This document shows, piece after piece, positions 1 to 5,185 of a stretch of 5,262 nt of DNA. The number at the start of each line of letters is the position of its first letter. Within the stretch, counting starts at the first letter, position 1. The notes under the pieces are model-generated. The model saw nothing but the letters and a program-made list of their open reading frames with translations, made no database searches and was not told the DNA's origin. Source of the DNA: Planctomycetota bacterium (lineage in GTDB: Bacteria; Planctomycetota; Phycisphaerae; UBA1845; Fen-1342); assembly GCA_030616465.1 (NCBI GenBank), contig JAUWXH010000184.1, forward strand, positions 1-5,262, given 5' to 3'. Made by a program: the position numbers and the translations under genes.

Positions 1-1
1 G

Positions 2-307
2 TTCGTCTTCGAGGACATCCTGCGCGTGGACGATCGCGGCATCCAGGCCGTCCTCAAGGAGATCGACAATGATGAGCTGGCCCTGGCCCTGCGGACCGCC
101 AGCGACGAGTTGAAAGACAAGATCTTTTCGAACATGTCCGAGCGTGCCGCCCAGCTCATCAAGGAAGAGATGGAGTTCATGGGGCCCGTCCGCGTCAGCG
201 ACGTCGAGGGCGCCCAGCAGAAAATCGTGGACGTCGTCCGCCGGCTCGAGGATGCGGGCGAGATCATCATCGCTGGCAAGGGCAGCGAGAAGGATCTGAT
301 CGTCTAG
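2..307 (+). CDS. fliG: Flagellar motor switch protein FliG, C-terminal fragment (5' end outside window)
   Basis: FliG is the rotor protein of the switch complex. Its C-terminal domain meets the MotA stator and generates torque at the cytoplasmic face of the motor. The frame is open from base 2 to a TAG at 305-307, giving the last 101 residues; the start lies upstream, so the GTG at 26 is an internal Val codon. The fragment carries the family blocks FEDIL, DNDELALAL, GPVRVSDVE and RRLEDAGEI. Aligning by eye with E. coli FliG, the five charged torque residues keep their sign: K264 is R31 of the fragment, R281 is R48, D288 and D289 are E55 and E56, and R297 is R64, with identical spacing. The domain therefore looks functional. 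It is followed 48 nt later by fliH, the usual order. Identification is very secure; only the truncation by the window edge limits it. Confidence 0.97.
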   Translation, partial: FVFEDILRVDDRGIQAVLKEIDNDELALALRTASDELKDKIFSNMSERAAQLIKEEMEFMGPVRVSDVEGAQQKIVDVVRRLEDAGEIIIAGKGSEKDLIV

Positions 308-318
308 TCGCTGCGGGG

Positions 319-342
319 CAGGGCGGGTGTCCGGCCCGCCTG
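319..342 (+). other. Stem-loop in the fliG-fliH spacer
   Basis: GGCGGG at 322-327 can pair with CCCGCC at 335-340 around a 7-nt loop. With G321 bulged out, CA at 319-320 also pairs with TG at 341-342. The hairpin ends one base before the fliH ribosome binding site (GGAGG, 344-348). No T-run follows, so it does not look like a Rho-independent terminator. It could be an mRNA processing or stability element, could limit fliH translation, or could simply reflect the GC richness of the spacer. The pairing is seen in the sequence; any function is inference. Confidence 0.4.
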
Positions 343-343
343 T

Positions 344-348
344 GGAGG
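344..348 (+). promoter_or_regulatory. Ribosome binding site of fliH
   Basis: GGAGG lies 7 nt before the ATG at 356. It is the clearest Shine-Dalgarno sequence in the window and fixes the fliH start against other in-frame candidates. Confidence 0.75.
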
Positions 349-355
349 CCGAGCC

Positions 356-1078
356 ATGGCGGGTGTCATCGGTCGGGAGAACTTCTGTTCCGGCCAGCCT
401 TTTTCGTTCGCCGACCTCGAAGGGCAGGCCCGGGCCGTGCTCGAACGTGCCGATGAGCAGGCGCGCCAGATCGTGCGCCAGGCCCAGGAGCACGGCCGGC
501 AGCTCGCTGAGCAGGCCAGGCAGCAGGCCCACCAGGCCGGCCTCGAGGAGGGCCGCCGGGAAGGTCAGCGGCAGATTCGGACAGAAGCTCGCGAGGCCGT
601 CCTTCAGGAGGAACGCGAGCGCGTGGATCGGCTCGTCCAGATGCTTACGACCGGGCTGGCCGAGTTCGAGCGAAACAAGCGCCGACTGATCGGGGTGGCC
701 GAGGCCGGGCTGATCGAGCTGGCCCTGGCGATCGCCCGGCGCGTCTGCAAGCTGCTGGTGGAGACCTCCCCCGAGGCGGCCCGCGCCAACGCCCGGCACC
801 TGCTCAAGGCGGTCCAGCACGACGGCGACCTCGAGCTGCGCGTCAACCCCGCCGACTACGACACGCTCCGCGACGTGGCCGCGGAGGTCCTGCGGTGCGG
901 CGACGAGCTCAAGCACGTGCAGGTTGCGGCCGATGCGGCCGTGGAGCCCGGGGGTTGCATCCTGAGCACACCTGACGGCCGGATCGACGCGTCAATCGAA
1001 ACGCAATTACAGCGGATCGCCGAGGCGATCCTCGAAGGCGTGGAGCAGCCCCCGCCCGCAGCGACCACTAATAACTAG
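356..1078 (+). CDS. fliH: Flagellar assembly protein FliH (export ATPase regulator/peripheral stalk)
   Basis: FliH dimers bind FliI, restrain its ATPase and dock it at the export gate and C-ring; the family is related to the b/delta subunits of F-type ATPases and the E subunit of V-type ATPases. The 240-residue product has the normal FliH length. A charged Ala/Gln-rich helix (about 20-95) contains an unbroken AxxxA/GxxxG ladder, A54-A58-G62-G66-G70, typical of FliH. The C-terminal domain has the helix AEAGLIELALAIARRV (115-130) and the signature EPGGCIL (197-203) followed by GRIDASIETQL (208-218). ATG at 356 is preceded by GGAGG at 344-348 with 7-nt spacing, which supports this start. The N-terminus lacks the Trp residues that Salmonella FliH uses to contact FlhA and has Phe at 10, 16 and 18. 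The last three residues (TNN) and the TAG stop are written by a heptamer repeat. Confidence 0.95.
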   Translation: MAGVIGRENFCSGQPFSFADLEGQARAVLERADEQARQIVRQAQEHGRQLAEQARQQAHQAGLEEGRREGQRQIRTEAREAVLQEERERVDRLVQMLTTGLAEFERNKRRLIGVAEAGLIELALAIARRVCKLLVETSPEAARANARHLLKAVQHDGDLELRVNPADYDTLRDVAAEVLRCGDELKHVQVAADAAVEPGGCILSTPDGRIDASIETQLQRIAEAILEGVEQPPPAATTNN

Positions 1079-1101
1079 AGCCTAATGACTAAAAACTAAC
1101 A
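1067..1101 (+). repeat. Five tandem degenerate heptamers (ACTAATG type) across the fliH stop codon
   Basis: Five consecutive 7-nt units can be read without gaps: ACTAATA, ACTAGAG, CCTAATG, ACTAAAA, ACTAACA. C, T and A at unit positions 2-4 are invariant. The tract is about 31% GC in an otherwise GC-rich operon, so it stands out strongly. The fliH stop TAG (1076-1078) lies in unit 2, and the tract ends two bases before the fliI GTG. Because the unit length is not a multiple of three, TAA, TAG or TGA appear in all three forward frames (for example 1069, 1076 and 1083). I recall TAATGAC tandem tracts as dispersed intergenic repeats in Planctomycetota genomes; that link is memory, not a search. 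Confidence 0.7.
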
Positions 1102-1103
1102 CT

Positions 1104-2540
1104 GTGCCAACACCGCAGCCAGCCAGCCCGACAACTACGCCGCTCGCTCAGTCAGCGCTCGCGCCGCAAGACACCGTCTTCGACCATGTTTCCCGCGAAG
1201 TGGCGGGGTTGCTCAGCGAGCGGGTGCGTGGTCGCGTCTCGTCGGTGCAGGGGTTGACGGTGACCGCCGGCGGACTGCCCGTTCCCATCGGTGCCCGCTG
1301 TCTGATCGAGACGCGCCACGCCGGAGCGGTGGGGGCCGAGGTGGTCGGCCTGCGCCAAGGACAGGCGGTGCTGTCGGTGTTTCGGGAGGCGACCGGCATC
1401 GCACCGGGCGATCCGGTGGAGTGCCGCTCGGGGGCCCCGCGCGTGCCGGTGGGCTTCGACCTGCTGGGGCGGGTGATTGACGGTCAGGGGCGGGTACTGG
1501 ACGGGCGGCCGCCGCCCGTGCTGAACGTGCGCTACCCGCTCTATCGCGACCCGCCGCTGTCTATGCAGCGCCGACCGATCGACCAGCCGCTGGGCCTGGG
1601 CATTCGCGCGCTTGACGGGCTGCTCACCTCGGGCCGCGGTCAGCGGCTTGGAATCTTTGCCGGCACCGGCGTCGGCAAGAGCGTGCTGATGGGCATGATC
1701 TGTCGCCACACCCAGGCCGACGTGAGCGTCATCGCGCTGGTCGGCGAGCGGGGGCGCGAGGTGCGCGACTTCATCGACAACCAGCTCGGCCCGGACGGCC
1801 TGGCCCGCAGCGTGGCGGTGGTGTGCACCTCGGATCAGGCTCCCACGTTGCGGGTCCGCGGGGCTTTGCACGCCACCGCCATCGCCGAGTACTTCCGCGA
1901 TCAGGGACAGGACGTGCTGTTCCTGATGGACTCGCTGACGCGGGTGGCGATGGCGCAGCGCCAGCTCGGGCTGGCGGCGGGCGAGCCGCCGACCGCCAAG
2001 GGCTACCCCCCCAGCGTGTACGCCTTGCTGCCGCGCCTGCTCGAGCGGGCCGGGCGCACGCAGAGCGGCAGCATCACGGGCATTTACACGGTGCTGGTCG
2101 AGGGTGACGACATCGACGAGCCGCTCTCCGACGCCGCCCGCGGGATCCTCGATGGCCACATCTGGCTCTCGCGGGCCCTGGCCAACCACGGGCACTACCC
2201 GGCCGTCGACGTGCTCAACAGCGTCAGCCGCGTCACCCCGGACGTGACCGACCAGGCGCAGCAACGGGCGGCGCTGGAGGTTCGGCGGGTGCTGGCGACG
2301 TGGGCCGACATCGAGGACCTGGTCAGCATCGGGGCCTACGTCGCGGGTGCAAACCCCGAGTACGACCTGGCCGTGCAGACGCACGAGGCGGTCAATGCCT
2401 TCCTCGTGCAGGACCGCACCACCGGCTACACGTTCGAGCGGAGCGTCGCCGATTTGATAGAGGTCGGCAACCTGATCGCGAAGACCCGGCAAAAACTCGG
2501 CAGCAATCGGCCGGCCGCCGCCCAGCGGCAACCGGCCTAA
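1104..2540 (+). CDS. fliI: Flagellum-specific export ATPase FliI
   Basis: FliI is the hexameric ATPase of the flagellar type III export apparatus. It hydrolyses ATP at the cytoplasmic base of the motor to unload chaperones and help drive export. The 478-residue product is near the usual 440-460, with some excess in a Pro/Thr-rich N-terminus. Visible motifs: Walker A AGTGVGKS (186-193, K192), GERGRE with the catalytic Glu E215 (23 residues after the Walker Lys, as in Salmonella K188/E211), Walker B VLFLMD (271-276), the block GEPPTAKGYPPSVYALLPRL, and SVSRV with the arginine-finger candidate R376. All catalytic residues are present. The GTG at 1104 is the first possible start after an in-frame TGA at 1086-1088. 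It has no Shine-Dalgarno sequence because the heptamer tract fills that place; a later GTG at 1200 is also unsupported. FliH lies 25 nt upstream and FliJ 26 nt downstream. Confidence 0.97.
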   Translation: MPTPQPASPTTTPLAQSALAPQDTVFDHVSREVAGLLSERVRGRVSSVQGLTVTAGGLPVPIGARCLIETRHAGAVGAEVVGLRQGQAVLSVFREATGIAPGDPVECRSGAPRVPVGFDLLGRVIDGQGRVLDGRPPPVLNVRYPLYRDPPLSMQRRPIDQPLGLGIRALDGLLTSGRGQRLGIFAGTGVGKSVLMGMICRHTQADVSVIALVGERGREVRDFIDNQLGPDGLARSVAVVCTSDQAPTLRVRGALHATAIAEYFRDQGQDVLFLMDSLTRVAMAQRQLGLAAGEPPTAKGYPPSVYALLPRLLERAGRTQSGSITGIYTVLVEGDDIDEPLSDAARGILDGHIWLSRALANHGHYPAVDVLNSVSRVTPDVTDQAQQRAALEVRRVLATWADIEDLVSIGAYVAGANPEYDLAVQTHEAVNAFLVQDRTTGYTFERSVADLIEVGNLIAKTRQKLGSNRPAAAQRQPA

Positions 2541-2566
2541 CCGCCGCCAGGGAGAACCCGACCGGC

Positions 2567-3082
2567 GTGGCGAAGCGATTTCGATTCAGGCTGGACACGC
2601 TGCTGAAGGTGCGGCGACTGCGGGAGCGCGAGGCGAAGCGCAAAGTCGCCGCTAAGCGTGCGGAAATTGCGCGGCTTGACCGGCTCGACCAACAGACGGC
2701 GTGGGAAATCTCGAGGAGTCAGGCCGCGTTGCGCGAGAGCCAGCAAGAAGGTCCGTTGGACCTGGAGACGCTGGCACGCGGTCGGGCCTGGATCGGTTAT
2801 CTGCGCAAGACCACTGTCGAGCGGCAGACCCTACGGGCAGCGTTGGTTAAGGAGCTGGAGCAGCTGCTGTCGGAATGGCGCCAGGCCCGCACGCAGATGC
2901 GGATTCTCGAAAAGCTGCGCCAGCGCCGCTGGGATGAATACATCCGCCAGCGCAAGCGGCGTGAGCAGCTCGAGGCCGACGAATTGGCACAACAGTTGCA
3001 GGCTCGGGGGCGGGATGGTCGCCCTCCCTGCCTCGGGAAGGTGTCGGCGGCGGTCGGCGAGAGCGTCGCGGCCGGCGCCTGA
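2567..3082 (+). CDS. fliJ: Flagellar export protein FliJ
   Basis: FliJ is a small antiparallel coiled-coil protein that sits in the centre of the FliI hexamer like the gamma subunit of F1-ATPase, links it to FlhA and handles export chaperones. The product (171 residues) begins with the family signature FRFRLDTLLKVRRLRE (5-20). It continues as two long charged helices, about 15-60 and 68-144, with the usual EKLRQRRWDEY block (115-125) in the second. The frame is open far upstream into fliI, so homology sets the start: the GTG at 2567 puts the FRF motif at residue 5, and AGGGAG at 2549-2554 gives a ribosome binding site with rather long (12 nt) spacing. FliJ is normally about 145-150 residues. 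Residues 147-171 form a Gly/Ala-rich, non-helical tail after the helical core ends at DELAQQLQ. Identification rests on the motif, the coiled coil and position between fliI and fliK. Confidence 0.9.
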   Translation: MAKRFRFRLDTLLKVRRLREREAKRKVAAKRAEIARLDRLDQQTAWEISRSQAALRESQQEGPLDLETLARGRAWIGYLRKTTVERQTLRAALVKELEQLLSEWRQARTQMRILEKLRQRRWDEYIRQRKRREQLEADELAQQLQARGRDGRPPCLGKVSAAVGESVAAGA

Positions 3083-3137
3083 CGGCGAATGAGTTGGCGG
3101 GCGAGACGCCTACCCCACCCGGATAGCGCGGGCAAAC
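3083..3137 (+). other. fliJ-motE spacer with a GC-rich hairpin
   Basis: This is the longest spacer in the operon, 55 nt. It holds an imperfect stem, 3096-3103 against 3107-3114, with an AGA loop: six G-C pairs, one G-T wobble and one C-A mismatch. No T-run follows, so termination is unlikely. The downstream ATG at 3138 has only a weak GCGGG-like sequence before it. The hairpin may be a small dispersed palindromic repeat or an mRNA stability element. Only the pairing itself is seen. Confidence 0.35.
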
Positions 3138-3830
3138 ATGCTGGCCAAGCTTTACAACGGGCTGGTGATCCTGGCGATAGCGACCACGCTCGCGGTCGGC
3201 GCTTTCGTGGGCTTGCTGTTCGGCTCGGGTCGGCTGACCGCCGAACGGATCGAGACGATGGCGGCGGTCCTGCGCGGCGAGTATGACGAGGACGCCACCG
3301 ACGTGACCACCACGCAGCCGGCCGAGCAGGATGAGGCCGCCCGGCCGTCGGGAACGCGTTCGGCCGAGCAGGTCCGCCAGGCGCTCGTTAGTGAGCAGCT
3401 TCGCCGGGCCTCGCTCGAGCGGGCGGCTCGCGACGTGGACGCCCGGCAGGAACTGCTCGGCCACGCCATGCAACACCTGCTTTCCCGCCAGGAGAAGTTC
3501 GAGCAGGACCAGGCCGCCTGGACCGAGCGAAGGCGCAAAGAGACCGCGGCCCTGCGCGACGTGGGCTTCCAGCAGGAACTGCGCTTGGTGGGCAAGCTCT
3601 CGCCGAAGCTGGCCAAGGAGCACGTCATTCGCTCATGGCAAAAGCACAAGGCGGATGCGGTGCGGCTGCTGCGAGGGTTGAATGAGAGCAAGGGCCAGCG
3701 CATTCTCGAGCAGTTCAAGACGCCCGAAGAAATCGACATCATGCACCAACTGCTGGAGCAGCTGCGCTTATACGGGACCGATGAACTCGCCGCGGGGTCA
3801 GGGACGACCTCAGGTGACGCCCCAGATTAG
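3138..3830 (+). CDS. Membrane-anchored coiled-coil flagellar protein, MotE/YlxF/FlbB-like
   Basis: The 230-residue product has one hydrophobic helix at about 8-30, an acidic Thr/Glu/Asp linker (about 45-75), a charged coiled coil (about 75-140) and a C-terminal helical domain. That domain runs KLSPKLAKEHVI (153-164), then RLLRGLNESKGQRILEQF (176-193) and TPEEIDIMHQLLEQL (195-209). The two-helix 'K-sPk-A ... iL..m' pattern is that of the MotE/MgtE_N-like domain. A gene of this build lies between fliJ and fliK in several phyla: ylxF in Bacillus and flbB in spirochetes. MotE of Sinorhizobium is a periplasmic chaperone for MotC, and FlbB of Borrelia is a periplasmic motor-collar protein. By analogy, the N-terminal helix is likely an anchor with the rest in the periplasm. 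ATG 3138 follows an in-frame TGA at 3090 with no other standard start between. The family is recognised from architecture and position; the exact role is inferred. Confidence 0.75.
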   Translation: MLAKLYNGLVILAIATTLAVGAFVGLLFGSGRLTAERIETMAAVLRGEYDEDATDVTTTQPAEQDEAARPSGTRSAEQVRQALVSEQLRRASLERAARDVDARQELLGHAMQHLLSRQEKFEQDQAAWTERRRKETAALRDVGFQQELRLVGKLSPKLAKEHVIRSWQKHKADAVRLLRGLNESKGQRILEQFKTPEEIDIMHQLLEQLRLYGTDELAAGSGTTSGDAPD

Positions 3831-3838
3831 GTGTTGCC

Positions 3839-5185
3839 ATGCAGGTCAACCTGCTTCCGGCTCTAACGGCCGCCGGGTCGGCCGGTCAGAGCACCGGGCT
3901 GGTGCTCTCGCTGCTCAACGGGCTCTCGGGATTCGGCTCCTACAGCTCGGTTGCCGCGCGCTTCACCCTCTCGAGCGTGGGCGACGGGGGGCAAGAGCAG
4001 CAGCTCGATCAGCAGCGGCGTGACGCCGAGGAGCGCAAGGCAGAGCTGGCCGCGGCTGCCACTCCCGGACCGGCGGAAGTCACGTTTCAAGCCGAGCGCC
4101 GGATGGATCCTTCCAGCCGGGCCTGGAGACGCCAGCAGCTCACTGCCCACGCCCGCGAACAGAAGACGAGTCATGGCGGGCGGGCGTTCCGCCAAGCACT
4201 GGCGGACGCCGGGAGTTCCCGCAGCGCCGAAGCCCGGAAACCCTCTAACCTGACGGGCGACGATGCCGCGAAGCCCGACCCGATTGCCCAGGGTAAGGGG
4301 AGGAAGGGGCGTTCGGCGAAGGCGGCATCTCCGGCCGAGGGGGAGTCGCCCCGGTCAAACCCGTCGAACTCGACCGGTCGCGCGGGGGCGGCGCGCTCCA
4401 GCGAGTTAACGCCGCCGCCGGTTCGCCCCGCCGCGCTTGAGGGGCGGTCGCCGGCCGGCACGGGGGCCGGTCGTTCGGCAACGGCAGCTCGAGCACTCAC
4501 CGCGAGCACCAGCCTCGGCGACCAGGGCGGGGTGGAGAAGGTCCTGGCGAGTCAGTCTGCCAAGCCGGCGGGCAACGCGCGGCCGGCCGCCACCGTTTCG
4601 CCTGCCAACACTGACGCGCGCAGCCCGCTTAAGGCCGTCCGTGTCGCGACGAAGCCTGCCGCAAACGCCGAGCAGGCGGAAACGACCGATCGCCAAGCGA
4701 ACATCGAGCGAGTTTTGCGCACGATTCACAGTCGGCTGGGCCGTGAGCGCTCGACGGCGATTTTGCTGCTGGACCCCCCGGAGCTCGGCAGCATTCGGCT
4801 GCGCATGGACTTACGCAAGGACGCGCTCAGCTTGCGGATGGACACCCAGACGCAGGTGGCACACCGCTTGCTAACACAGGAGTTGAATTCGTTGCGCCAG
4901 GGGCTCGAATCGGCGGGCATCCACCTGGAGCGGGTGGAAGTCCGGCCACCGAGCCCACCCCCGGATGGAGCCGGGGCAGACCTGGGGCAACCGGCCGACC
5001 CGGACGGGAGCGAGCACAACGAGTCGGCCGAAACGGGTACGGAGCACCCGGATCACAAAGGCACGGAGGCGCGAACCCACGAAGGCACGGAGGCTGCCGC
5101 GGAGGCCAGCATGTCCCCAGGCCAGGGAACGGCAGGTGGGCATGGAGTTCCGGCGGCGGAGTCGCTGGTAAACGTCCTAGCGTGA
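3839..5185 (+). CDS. fliK: Flagellar hook-length control protein FliK
   Basis: FliK is exported during hook growth, measures hook length, and through its C-terminal domain makes FlhB switch from rod/hook to filament substrates. The 448-residue product has the expected three parts. There is a short N-terminal region, then a low-complexity Ala/Ser/Pro/Gly-rich linker (about 50-285) suited to a flexible ruler. A compact Flg_hook domain (about 288-370) follows, containing LDPPELGSIRLRMDLRKDAL (311-330), then LRMDTQTQVAHRLLTQELN and SLRQGLESAGIHLERVEV. The PELG motif and the following strand-helix pattern are diagnostic. The tail (371-448) is acidic and disordered-looking and includes a repeat-derived stretch at 406-418. 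ATG 3839 lies 8 nt after the previous stop; AGGTG at 3829-3833 overlaps that stop and may act as a weak ribosome binding site, suggesting coupled translation. The C-terminal domain makes identification secure; the linker would not align with other FliKs. Confidence 0.93.
   Translation: MQVNLLPALTAAGSAGQSTGLVLSLLNGLSGFGSYSSVAARFTLSSVGDGGQEQQLDQQRRDAEERKAELAAAATPGPAEVTFQAERRMDPSSRAWRRQQLTAHAREQKTSHGGRAFRQALADAGSSRSAEARKPSNLTGDDAAKPDPIAQGKGRKGRSAKAASPAEGESPRSNPSNSTGRAGAARSSELTPPPVRPAALEGRSPAGTGAGRSATAARALTASTSLGDQGGVEKVLASQSAKPAGNARPAATVSPANTDARSPLKAVRVATKPAANAEQAETTDRQANIERVLRTIHSRLGRERSTAILLLDPPELGSIRLRMDLRKDALSLRMDTQTQVAHRLLTQELNSLRQGLESAGIHLERVEVRPPSPPPDGAGADLGQPADPDGSEHNESAETGTEHPDHKGTEARTHEGTEAAAEASMSPGQGTAGGHGVPAAESLVNVLA
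5054..5094 (+). repeat. Two 17-nt direct repeats within the fliK 3' end (KGT/EGT peptide)
   Basis: CACAAAGGCACGGAGGC (5054-5070) and CACGAAGGCACGGAGGC (5078-5094) differ at one of 17 bases and recur with a 24-nt period. The 24-nt spacing preserves the reading frame, so both encode H-K/E-G-T-E, read in FliK as HKGTEARTHEGTE (406-418). I recall 'CACGAAGGCACGAAGG' arrays and the matching HEGTKARRHEGT peptides as dispersed repeats in Planctomycetota and Verrucomicrobiota genomes. Position after the Flg_hook domain suggests insertion into a tolerant tail. Repeat identity is seen; origin is inference. Confidence 0.6.

Noticed and set aside
327..689. Ser/Arg/Pro-rich open frame overlapping the start of fliH
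   Set aside because: It lies out of frame within fliH, whose protein has clear family motifs and a good ribosome binding site.
1152..2531. Very long open frame on the minus strand, 459 codons, opposite fliI
   Set aside because: It is the antisense shadow of fliI. In GC-rich codons with G/C third positions, antisense stops are rare. The translation is His/Arg/Gly/Gln-rich, unlike any family, while the + strand carries all ATPase motifs.
2300..2566. Upstream extension of the fliJ frame inside fliI
   Set aside because: The frame is open but this part overlaps the conserved C-terminus of FliI and has no FliJ similarity. FliJ homology starts right after the GTG at 2567.
2847..3623. 258-codon minus-strand open frame across fliJ and the motE-like gene
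   Set aside because: It spans two supported + strand genes and their spacer, has biased composition and no recognisable motif or ribosome binding site.
3863..5143. Several minus-strand and alternate-frame open frames over fliK
   Set aside because: These are compositional shadows of the low-complexity, GC-rich fliK linker. Only the 3839-5185 frame contains the Flg_hook domain.
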